From Neocallimastix lanati (nom. inval.) (taxonomy: Eukaryota; Neocallimastigomycota; Neocallimastigomycetes; Neocallimastigales; Neocallimastigaceae): a stretch of DNA of 28,098 nt. The notes below the pieces were generated by a model. The model searched no databases and was not told the DNA's origin. It worked only from the letters and a program-made list of their open reading frames with translations. The stretch covers positions 1 through 28,098 of the forward strand of contig JACVTC010000447.1 of NCBI GenBank assembly GCA_016946835.1, given 5' to 3'. This document shows, piece after piece, positions 7,884 to 16,268 of the stretch. Every line of letters begins with the position of its first letter. The stretch's first letter is position 1. The position numbers were made by a program, and so were the translations under genes.

Positions 7884-10800
7884 ATATAATAAAAAACACA
7901 AGAATTCTTCATTATAATTTTCCTACATTTAATAATGTAGTAAATAAAAAATTACCTTCAACTTTCCTTTTATTTGATACATATATTCCAACAACATTTT
8001 CAAATAATATAAAAAATATTAAAAATGATAATAATAAATTAAAAACTGAATCGATGTTAGATTCAGGCTCCTTCTGTAATTTTATTACAGAAGAATTAGT
8101 AAAAACATTAAAATTGAAAAAATATAATTTAAAATCAAAAATTTTAGTCAAAGGAATTTCTGGTGATACAACCCAGATAAAGAATTATGTTTGGCTAAAA
8201 TTTCAAATCAAAATTAATGAAAATAAAAGAGTTTATTTTAAAAATTTCAGAGAAAAATTTTTAATTTCGAATTGTATCCCAACAAAACTACTTTTTGGAA
8301 ACCAATTTATGAGGAAGTTTAATATTCATTATGACTATGATAAAAACTTCCTATATTCTTATTTAAATTCTCACTTTTATAACAAAATTAATAAAAATAC
8401 TAATAAAAATCCACAATATTATTATCGGTTTAATTCAGTGATAAAAAGATTTTTAAAAAATTATTTTTTAAAACATAAATTCATAAAAAAATTTAATTAT
8501 ACAAAAAATTCAAAAAATTTCAAAAATTTTAATCAAAATAAATTAAATTTTAAACTTAATAAATATAAAAAATTTCTTCATAAAAAATTTAATTTTTTAA
8601 TCAAAAAAATATTTTTTAAATTAAAAAACAATCACCAAAATAAAAAATATAAAATTAATAATAAATTTAACTATAATTATTTAATTTATTCATTTTTAAC
8701 AAATAAAGAAAATTATGAAGAAGATATTGAAGATATAAAAATCGAAAATATTCCGCTTCAATATCGAGATTTGGCTGTTGTATTTAGTAAGAAAGAAGCA
8801 GATAAACTACCGCCACATCGTTTAACTGACTGTAAAATAGTTTTAGAAAAGGATGCTTCTCTTCATTACGGACCTATCTACCCATTATCTGAAGAAGAAA
8901 ATAAAGTTTTAAAAGAATATATAGAAGAAAATTTAAAGAAGGGATTTATTAGACCTTCTGAATCTCCAGCTGGTTATCCTGTCTTATTTCAAAAAAAGAA
9001 AGATGGTTCTTTAAGATTGTGTGTGGATTACAAAAAGTTAAACGCTGTTACCATTAGAAATTCATATCCTCTTCCACTTATTAATGATATTATTGAAAAG
9101 GTTAAAGGTGCAAAATATTTCACAAAATTAGATCTAAGATCTGCCTATAACCTAATTCGTATAAAAGAGGGGGATGAATATAAAACAGCTTTTCGAACTA
9201 AATATGGTCATTACGAATATCTCGTAATGCCTTTTGGGTTGAAAAATGCCCCAGCCACTTTTCAATCATTTATTAATTCTGTACTCAGACCTTATTTGGA
9301 AAAAAGTGTTATTTTATATTTGGATGATATTTTAATTTATTCTGAGGATTTGGAAGAACATCACAAACAAGTAAGAAATGTATTACAAACTTTAATTAAT
9401 AATAATTTATACGCAAAATTAGAAAAATGTGAATTCGATAAAGAAAAAGTTGAATTCCTAGGTTACATTTTATCTGGTGATGGTGTATCTACTGACCCAA
9501 AGAAAATTAAATCTATAGAAGAGTGGCCAACTCCGAAAAATATTAAAGAAGTACAACGATTTTTAGGCTTATGTAATTACTATAGGAGATTTGTAAAAAA
9601 TTTTGCAAAAATAGCTAAGCCTCTCCATAATTTAACAAGAAAAAATACAAAATTTATTTGGGATACAAATTGTGGAAATTCATTTAAATTATTAAAAAGT
9701 AAATTAACTACTTCTCCAGTACTGCATCACCCAGATGTAACTAAACCATTCATAGTAGAATGTGATGCAAGTAACTATGCTATAGGTGCTGTTTTATCTC
9801 AGAAAGATGAAAATAATAAATTACATCCTGTTGCTTACTTTTCAAGAAGTTTACAAGGCTCCGAAATAAATTATACCATTACAGAAAAAGAGTTATTAGC
9901 TATTAGAGATTCTTTCTTAACTTGGCGACATCTTTTACTTGGTGCAAAACATAAAATTACTGTCTATACTGACCATAGAAATTTAATCTATACTTTAGGA
10001 GGAAAAGTTGGTAATCAAAGACAGCATAGATGGCACTTATTCTTTCAGGAATATGATTTCCAACTTATATATAGACAAGGAACAAAAAATGGGAAACCAG
10101 ATAGTCTTTCAAGAAGACCTGACTATATGAAGAATAACGAAGATATTAAACCAGAAAATATATTAGATATTAAAAATGTAAAAGAAGTTCCCTGTTTTAT
10201 AGGAATTATGAGTAATTTACTAGAAAAAATTATTGATGCTATTAAAGAAGATGCTACTGCTGAAGATATTAAATTATACTTTAGTGAAAACAATGTTAAA
10301 AATAATTATGCTTATAAACCATTTAGGAAAATGGAAAGATTTAAAATAAAAGATAATATTATATTATATAACAATTTAATTTATATTCCTGAATCACTTA
10401 GATTAGAAATTTTAGAAAAATATCATGAAAAACCCGCTTCTGGACATCTTGGTATAAGAAGAACTTTAGAACTAATTACAAGAAACTTTTGGTGGCCAAA
10501 AATACATGAAGATGTTACAAGTTATGTTAATTCTTGTGAATGTTGTGCAAGAAACAAGGTTAATAGACATAGGAAATATGGTCTTTTACAACCTTTAGAT
10601 ACTCCCGATAGACCTTGGAAGTCTATCGAAATTGATTTCCTATGTGGTCTTCCTTATTCTAAAGGATACACCGTTATTATGGTAGTTGTTGATCGTTTCT
10701 CTAAGATGATACATTTAATTCCATTTAAACAAATACCTGATGCCAAACAAACTGCCAAAGCTTTCATTACAAATATATTTAAACTACACGGATTGCCTTG

Positions 10801-11686
10801 TGATTTGTATACAGATAGAGGATCTCAATTTACAAGCGCTCTTTGGAAAGAAGTAATGGAATATTTAAACATTAAATCAAAAATCGCTACAACTGACCAT
10901 CATGAAACAGTTGGTCAAGTTGAAAGATGTAATTCTTTTATTGAACAATATTTAAGAGCTTACTCAAGATCATATTATCATGATGATTGGATTGAATGGA
11001 TTCACCTTGCTGAATTTGTTTATAATAACTCCATTAATGAATCTACAAAAGAAACACCCTTCTTTATTAATTATGGGTTTCATCCATCTATGGATGAATT
11101 TTTCTTATTACCTGATATTGATACTAATAATAAAATTATTAAGGACTTAAGTATGAACTTTAATCATATTAAAGATGTTTTATTAAGGTCAAAAGAACTA
11201 TATAAAATACACGCAGATAAAAAGAGAATGCCACCTCCAATATTTAAAGAAAATGATTTAGTTTGGATACAAGCTCCTCCATCACTAAATATCGAAGATA
11301 GTTCAAAGTTAGCTCCTTGTAAATATGGACCATATAAAGTAATAGATGTTCTGAATAATCATAATTATAAAATAGATATTAAAAGGTCACCTTTTCCAAA
11401 ACATCATCCTATATTCCATGTTTCGGAGTTAGAACCTTTTATTCCAACGCCTCAAAAGTTTTTAAAAAGAAGAACTCATGATGAATCTGTTAATGATATA
11501 ATTGAAATCTCAGGATTTAGAACTAATTATAAAAAGAATCAATATGAATACAGAATCAGGTATAAATATAGAACTGCTTACAATTGGGTTCCTTCAGACG
11601 AAGTTGAAAATAACCCCCGAAATCAAAATATTTATTTACAATATTTACAAAATGGAAGAAAACCTATTTCAATAGCTTATAACTAA
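7856..11686 (+). CDS. pol: E3 Pol (protease, RT, RNase H, integrase, chromo-like tail)
   Basis: 1276 codons in the -1 frame, entered by frameshifting, so no own start is needed. The first ATG in frame is at 8054, inside the protease active site, and is unlikely to be used. Order: protease LDSGS (near 8056), a very basic Lys/Asn/Phe linker (about 8380-8700), RT with LCVDYKKLN and the YLDD centre (near 9317-9328), RNase H (ECDASNYAIGA, TEKELLA, YTDHRNL, DSLSRRPDY), integrase zinc-binding region, then catalytic D (IDFLCGLP, near 10633), D (TDRGSQFTS, near 10813) and E (GQVERCN, near 10912). The tail has GPYKV, HVSELEPF and a divergent chromodomain-like end. All catalytic residues I can identify are present. 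The linker is unusual. Confidence 0.95.
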   Translation, partial: LNNGLQQKSNIIKNTRILHYNFPTFNNVVNKKLPSTFLLFDTYIPTTFSNNIKNIKNDNNKLKTESMLDSGSFCNFITEELVKTLKLKKYNLKSKILVKGISGDTTQIKNYVWLKFQIKINENKRVYFKNFREKFLISNCIPTKLLFGNQFMRKFNIHYDYDKNFLYSYLNSHFYNKINKNTNKNPQYYYRFNSVIKRFLKNYFLKHKFIKKFNYTKNSKNFKNFNQNKLNFKLNKYKKFLHKKFNFLIKKIFFKLKNNHQNKKYKINNKFNYNYLIYSFLTNKENYEEDIEDIKIENIPLQYRDLAVVFSKKEADKLPPHRLTDCKIVLEKDASLHYGPIYPLSEEENKVLKEYIEENLKKGFIRPSESPAGYPVLFQKKKDGSLRLCVDYKKLNAVTIRNSYPLPLINDIIEKVKGAKYFTKLDLRSAYNLIRIKEGDEYKTAFRTKYGHYEYLVMPFGLKNAPATFQSFINSVLRPYLEKSVILYLDDILIYSEDLEEHHKQVRNVLQTLINNNLYAKLEKCEFDKEKVEFLGYILSGDGVSTDPKKIKSIEEWPTPKNIKEVQRFLGLCNYYRRFVKNFAKIAKPLHNLTRKNTKFIWDTNCGNSFKLLKSKLTTSPVLHHPDVTKPFIVECDASNYAIGAVLSQKDENNKLHPVAYFSRSLQGSEINYTITEKELLAIRDSFLTWRHLLLGAKHKITVYTDHRNLIYTLGGKVGNQRQHRWHLFFQEYDFQLIYRQGTKNGKPDSLSRRPDYMKNNEDIKPENILDIKNVKEVPCFIGIMSNLLEKIIDAIKEDATAEDIKLYFSENNVKNNYAYKPFRKMERFKIKDNIILYNNLIYIPESLRLEILEKYHEKPASGHLGIRRTLELITRNFWWPKIHEDVTSYVNSCECCARNKVNRHRKYGLLQPLDTPDRPWKSIEIDFLCGLPYSKGYTVIMVVVDRFSKMIHLIPFKQIPDAKQTAKAFITNIFKLHGLPCDLYTDRGSQFTSALWKEVMEYLNIKSKIATTDHHETVGQVERCNSFIEQYLRAYSRSYYHDDWIEWIHLAEFVYNNSINESTKETPFFINYGFHPSMDEFFLLPDIDTNNKIIKDLSMNFNHIKDVLLRSKELYKIHADKKRMPPPIFKENDLVWIQAPPSLNIEDSSKLAPCKYGPYKVIDVLNNHNYKIDIKRSPFPKHHPIFHVSELEPFIPTPQKFLKRRTHDESVNDIIEISGFRTNYKKNQYEYRIRYKYRTAYNWVPSDEVENNPRNQNIYLQYLQNGRKPISIAYN

Positions 11687-11707
11687 AATGATAATAATAA
11701 TAATATT

Positions 11708-11738
<31 letters not shown>

Positions 11739-12283
11739 TTTGGAAATTTTATTTTTATTAATTTGTTTTTAAATTTTATTTTATTATTATCAATTTTTCA
11801 GTCAAATTTCAATTTCAAAATTTCGAAATTTTCAAAATTTTCAAAATTCAAAAACATAGCTATGTTACACTTACATCTATCAATTTATAATCTAATTTTA
11901 TTCATAAATTCATTAATTATTATAATTTTCAATTTTTAAAGTTAATGCATAAAATTAAAAAGTTAATTGAAATTAAAATTTCAAAATTTCAATTTCAAAA
12001 ATTTTTAATCAAAAACATTTAAAAATGGTACCATCATATTCTTAAACATCAATTTTCATAATAAAATTTTAATTTTATTAAATTTTAGAGATTTCAAAAT
12101 TTCAATGAAATGGCCACTTATAAAGGGTTTCCTTTAAAAATTTAAAAGGACTCAAGTGACCTTCCTCTTTCATAAATTAAAAATTTTTAATTTAAGAAAT
12201 TCCAAAAAATTTTTTAACAAAAATTTAATCCTCCTTATCGTTACACAAAAATCGTCTTGAATCCGATTTTTATGGGAGGGCAT
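11687..12283 (+). other. E3 3' untranslated region and polypurine tract
   Basis: About 600 bp, very AT-rich, with a 26-A tract near 11713-11738 and repeated ATTTTCAAAATTTC-like inverted motifs. Before the LTR lies a hairpin AAAAATCG/CGATTTTT (about 12247-12271), then the purine tract GGGAGGG (12274-12280) and CAT. No gene was seen. Confidence 0.7.
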
Positions 12284-13019
12284 TGTTGAAATTATAACTG
12301 AATTGAAATCTCAATTTCAGTTATTTACATTTCAATAGTTAACAAATATTATTTATTTAATTATAAATAATATATATATTTAAATAATTAATAATTAATA
12401 TAAATTCTTATTTAATATTTAAGGAATTATCTTAGGCCTAATAATTCTGAGAATATTAGTAAATAAGATTTATATTAATAATTTCAATTATCTACATATG
12501 ACGTCACATGTATTTATTTATATTATGTTTATATATATGTTTACATCATATATATTAACTACTATTTTTAATTATTCAAATTAATTATATAATTATAAAT
12601 TAAATTTATTTAGTTATATTAAATATTTTAAACATATCGATATTGTTATTATCTTAATATTTTATTAATATTCATATTACTATATTATTAATATCTTATA
12701 ATTAAATATTATTATTATGTAACTTACAAAGTATAAAAGAAAGATGTAAAAATCTATCTTTTATGTTCTTTGTAAGGTTATTGTACTTACAATAATTATA
12801 TACTAATAATTCAATAAATAAATATTTTCATAAATCCTTCAAAGAAATTATTATTTAAAATATTCTTAGATATTAAGTGTTTAAATAACTTAACTATTTA
12901 TCTTATATTATTTTTATATTATTATTAATTAATTATTGTTGGATTATTAATATATAATTCAACATATTAACCTAGTAACGTTATTAATCATAAAACTATT
13001 TTATATCTTAATTTTAACA
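12284..13019 (+). repeat. E3 3' LTR
   Basis: 736 bp matching the 5' LTR base for base in my reading. It ends TTTTAACA and is followed by the second TATTT target copy. Confidence 0.96.
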
Positions 13020-13470
13020 TATTTCTAATACATTATGTGTACATTATTATTTTTGTACTTTAATAAATTTTTAAATCCAAAGATCAAAAATTAAATCAAA
13101 AATTATATTAAACTTTATATTTTTATATTAAATCTTATATTAATAGTAATATTTTTATATATTTAAAACTTATATTAGCAATATTAATAATGAGTCTTAT
13201 TTTTTTTTTATATTAATAATGAAAATTTGTATTAATAATATTTTTATATATTGATAATTAAAAATTTATATATTATATTTTAACTTTTATTATAAAATTT
13301 TATATCGAAATGTTTTATTTTATATTGAAAAATATTTTATTTTATTAAAAACCTTTATATTAGAATAGTATTTTTATTTTTATTTGAATATTTTAACAGA
13401 TTGTAATAAAAATTATAGCCAATTAAATAAATTCTTATTAGTAATATTTTAGATATTTTTAAATAAATAA

Positions 13471-13524
<54 letters not shown>

Positions 13525-13845
13525 TTTTATTAATATTATAAATGTATTTTATTTATATTGTTATAATTAAATTTTATATAATTAATTATAAAAATCAATT
13601 TAAATTTAATAGTTTTTAAAAAAAAAAAAAAATAAATAAAATGTAATTTAGTGGCAAGAACAACTTTTATGCCTTGAAAAAAAGTATAAATAGTTGTAAA
13701 TTTTGCTACTAATTTTTAAAGATCATCAAATAAAATAAAATAAAATAAAATAAAATAAAATAAATTTATAAATAAAAATAATAAATAAAAAAATAAAATT
13801 TGTGTTTCTTACTTTATTTTTATTTAATTCTCTAAAACCTTAACA
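13020..13845 (+). repeat. E2 5' LTR, second part
   Basis: Continues the E2 LTR after the duplicated TATTT (13020-13024). It contains a 50-A tract (13473-13522), a TATA box TATAAATAG (13685-13693), a run of ATAAA pentamers (about 13730-13762) and the end CCTTAACA, the near-inverse of the start TGATAAGG-like terminus. It matches 20296-21114 except for A-tract lengths. Confidence 0.93.
13685..13693 (+). promoter_or_regulatory. TATA box of E2
   Basis: TATAAATAG preceded by a purine run, repeated in the 3' LTR at 20954-20962. By analogy with E1 and E3, transcription would start about 40 nt downstream. Confidence 0.5.
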
Positions 13846-13851
13846 TTTATA

Positions 13852-13869
13852 TGGTGGAGATATCGGGGA
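13852..13869 (+). other. E2 tRNA primer-binding site
   Basis: TGGTGGAGATATCGGGGA, six bases after the LTR end. Its complement ends ...CTCCACCA and fits a tRNA 3' end: CCA, discriminator A, acceptor strand TATCTCC and a T-arm whose C61 is in register. The tRNA identity is not assigned. Confidence 0.75.
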
Positions 13870-14060
13870 ATTAAATAGAAATAATAGTAAATAACATAGA
13901 TTTTTTTTTTAATTTTTTTTATTTTATATTGATAAACAAGTAAGTCGTTAATCCTTTGATTAACCTATGGCGCTTGTTTGATATATATATAAAAAAAAAA
14001 ATTTTTTTTAAATAAGTAAAATTAAGATTCTAAAAAAACAAATTTTGTAAAATTATAACA

Positions 14061-14293
14061 AGGAGCGGATAGAGCTCATACACAGTGTATTCTCAGATAG
14101 CAACAAATTAACTCTATTCATAGTAGGTTATTGAATAGTAGTTAATTTGGAGATTAATTGGAAAGTAGACGAAGGTATTTGGTTACCGACCCGGTAATAA
14201 TAGTTCAGCCTTCAACGTTTCAACACACGAAGGTGCGGGTACTTTCCAAGCACTGGCGAATAAGGAGCTTACGTCACCGAAGGCGTAAGATTG
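14061..14293 (+). ncRNA. Structured leader RNA module, copy in E2
   Basis: 233 nt homologous to the minus strand of 3965-4201. Hairpin A: ATTAACT-CTATTCA / TGAATAG-T-AGTTAAT with loop containing AGTAGGTTA (14122-14130). Hairpin B: CTTACG/CGTAAG with loop TCACCGAAGG (14268-14289), preceded by CTGGCGAATAAGGA (14253-14266). GGAAAGTA/TACTTTCC closes a middle domain and TTACCG/CGGTAA forms an inner hairpin. Loops equal those of E1 while the stems are different complementary sequences. Confidence 0.6.
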
Positions 14294-14543
14294 TTTTTTT
14301 TATATATATTTTTTTTTACTTTTCTTTGTGCTAGTTATAAGGCACTTTATTATATAAAGTATCAGACTTTGGCTAACTTCGCCATTTAAATTTTTTTTAT
14401 TTTTTTTTTTTATTACTGATACTTTATTTGTTTAATAATTCCTGTAAAAGAATCTTAATTTACTTTGAAAATATTGTGTTTTTAGTTAATTTTTATTAGT
14501 TAATAAAAATATTATTGAATACTTTTAAAATTTTTTTTTATTC

Positions 14544-14703
14544 CGTACATAGATTATCGGATTAAGTTTATCCTACATAGTAATTGGGCTAGTGGGCTCT
14601 GAACTGCTATATTTTATATTGAATATAGTAATCGTGGCACACGCGTGGCATGACACCATTAGGTAAGCTGCACGTCAGACAGTGTGTACTATCAGATTGT
14701 ACG
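14544..14703 (+). ncRNA. Second structured leader domain in E2
   Basis: CGTACA (14544-14549) pairs with TGTACG (14698-14703), enclosing a hairpin CTATATT/AATATAG (14607-14628) and GC-rich segments such as GTGGCACACGCGTGGCAT. Its composition departs strongly from its surroundings. No counterpart was recognised in E1 or E4. Confidence 0.4.
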
Positions 14704-14874
14704 ACAATAAAGATTATTTTTTTTTTTGTATTTAATAATTATAATTAATTAATAATTTTATTAGCTATAACAATACAATATTTATCGTTTAAAAAGAAAA
14801 ATTTTTGAAAGGTGAAAATAACAAATAAAACTTTGCTTCTAAATTTATTACTACAAATATACTAAATTACAAAA

Positions 14875-15148
14875 TTCAAGTGGTCGATAAAGATTTCGAG
14901 CTTGAAAAATATTCTATTAAGTTGTCGATAAAGATTTCGAACTTAAAATTATTCTATTAAGTTGTCGATAAAGATTTCGAACTTAAAATTATTCTATTGA
15001 GTTGTCGATAAAGATTTCGAACTTAAAAATTATTCTATCGAGTTGTCGATAAAGATTTCGAACTTAAAAATTATTCTTAATAAAGTAGTCGAAAAGAACC
15101 TCGTGCTTTATAATTTCTACTAAGTTGTCGATAAAGATTTCGAGCTTA
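14875..15148 (+). repeat. Seven-unit tandem hairpin array upstream of E2 gag
   Basis: Cores at 14881, 14921, 14961, 15001, 15042, 15085 and 15124, spacing 39-43 bp. Each unit is arm-G(T/A)-TCGA-AAAGAT loop-TCGA-arm. Arms vary together: TTCAAG/CTTGAA in unit 1, TTAAG/CTTAA in units 2-3, ATAAAG/CTTTAT in unit 6 and TAAG/CTTA in unit 7. The repeat ends about 175 bp before the gag ATG, so each unit would be an RNA stem-loop in the leader. Confidence 0.8.
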
Positions 15149-15322
15149 TATCTACTAAAGAAAGCAAATAAAATTATTATTTTCAAAAGTTACTAAAATA
15201 TATTGTTTTAAAAATTGATTCGATATTAAATTACCTATTAAATTATATTTTTAAAGTTGTATTTCCAAATTTATTCTTATTTAATCACCTCATTAATATA
15301 CAACAAGAAATATTTAAACAAA

Positions 15323-16228
15323 ATGTCCAAGGAAACAACTTTGAGCTTTAAAGAATTGAAAAAAGAATTAAGAGATATTGTGAAACTTAGCAAGGACAAT
15401 TTAGATATTAAGTCCTGGGCTACTGAATTAAAACTTTGGATCAAGATACAAGGTATTACAGATCCAGAAACAATATTTAATGCTTGTTTACTTACCAGCT
15501 CTGGTGAAGTACAACGCGTTATTGAAGATTTGGGAGAAGATAGTGATGATGAAAGTGATGATTCATCAGATGAAGAAGAAGATGATGAAGAAGAAAATGT
15601 TGATGATGATAAATTTCCTTCTCTTGAAAAAATTATTTCAAGTCTTGAAAATTTTTACGGTATTAAAGAAGACCAAAATTTACTTCTTAAAGAACTTCGT
15701 GCAATGCGAATTAAAAGAAACGAAAAGATTAAAGACTTTAATGTAAGATATAGAACTTTGTACACTAAACTTGATAAAAAGAGAAGAAAGCGCATTGGTG
15801 TACTAGATTATATTGATTCTATTCAAAATAATTATGAAGCCTGGAAGAAATTATCCCTTAAAGATGATATAAGTATGGAGAAAGCTTTCAAAATTGCCGA
15901 GAAAGTAGATAGACTTTCTGTAAGGAACAATAATATTAATACCTATAATGTTAATAATTCCCAGCATAATCAAAATAATCAAAACAGTACTACTTCAAGA
16001 CTTTATCCTAAAAGAAGAAACGAAACTTTCCAAACAAGTCAAACAAATAATAAACTGAAACCTCAAGATATTATAGAAGAATCAACCCAGAAAATGAGAA
16101 ATTTATCTGTTAAAACTTGTTTCTTCTGTAAGGAAGAAGGTCATTACTCATACTATTGCCCTCAATTAAATAAGATTATGGAAAAAAATAAAAAAGAAAT
16201 ATATTCCAAAAAGTCTTTAAACTTCTAA
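15323..16228 (+). CDS. gag: E2 Gag with zinc knuckle
   Basis: 301 residues from the ATG at 15323. An upstream in-frame ATG at 15257 adds 22 residues, but E4 Gag aligns only from MSKET/MSTIN, so 15323 is chosen. Core motifs shared with E4 are FKELKKELRDI, NLDIKSWATELKLWIK, FYGIKEDQNLLLKELRA and RIKRNEKIKDFNVRY. A strongly acidic Asp/Glu/Ser tract lies at about residues 73-95. A CX2CX4HX4C knuckle (CFFCKEEGHYSYYC, about 270-283) for RNA binding is near the C-terminus. The protein ends SLNF* just after the slippery site. Confidence 0.92.
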   Translation: MSKETTLSFKELKKELRDIVKLSKDNLDIKSWATELKLWIKIQGITDPETIFNACLLTSSGEVQRVIEDLGEDSDDESDDSSDEEEDDEEENVDDDKFPSLEKIISSLENFYGIKEDQNLLLKELRAMRIKRNEKIKDFNVRYRTLYTKLDKKRRKRIGVLDYIDSIQNNYEAWKKLSLKDDISMEKAFKIAEKVDRLSVRNNNINTYNVNNSQHNQNNQNSTTSRLYPKRRNETFQTSQTNNKLKPQDIIEESTQKMRNLSVKTCFFCKEEGHYSYYCPQLNKIMEKNKKEIYSKKSLNF

Positions 16229-16268
16229 ATGGGAGCAGAAGCACTCCCAATGACAAAACAATAGCTTC
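16216..16268 (+). promoter_or_regulatory. -1 frameshift signal with pseudoknot, E2
   Basis: Slippery T-TTA-AAC (16216-16222) is in gag phase, six bases before... the gag stop codon TAA at 16226-16228. A 7-nt spacer leads to stem 1 TGGGAG (16230-16235) / CTCCCA (16244-16249). Loop GAAGC (16238-16242) is complementary to GCTTC at 16264-16268, giving an H-type pseudoknot. The -1 frame is open from the slip through the whole pol, including 63 codons before its first ATG that align with E4. Confidence 0.88.

Larger units (their letters stand above)
6013..13019 (+). mobile_element. E3: intact self-priming chromovirus-like LTR retrotransposon
   Basis: 7007 bp with 736-bp LTRs that appear identical, 5-bp TSD TATTT, open gag and pol frames joined by a -1 frameshift signal, a purine tract and a self-complementary PBS. 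Identical LTRs and intact frames indicate a very recent, possibly active insertion. It is the youngest element in the window because it interrupts E2. Confidence 0.96.
13870..15322 (+). other. E2 long structured 5' leader
   Basis: About 1.45 kb without a supported ORF. AT-rich spacers separate GC-richer islands with pairing potential. 13934-13978 has AAACAAG/CTTGTTT around TTAATC/GATTAA. 14061-14293 is the module shared with E1. 14356-14425 has AAAGTATCA/TGATACTTT. 14544-14703 is a closed domain. 14875-15148 is the hairpin array. gag follows. Confidence 0.65.

Noticed and set aside
7669-7917. 82-codon plus-strand ORF overlapping E3 gag and pol
   Set aside because: Isoleucine-rich frame created by the Asn-rich (AAT/AAC) tail of Gag in another phase.
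14875-15148. CRISPR-like array
   Set aside because: Repeats are adjacent, imperfect and without unique spacers, and the context is a eukaryotic retrotransposon leader.
15257-15322. Upstream gag start for E2 at 15257
   Set aside because: The 22-residue extension is not shared by E4, whose Gag aligns from the ATG at 15323.
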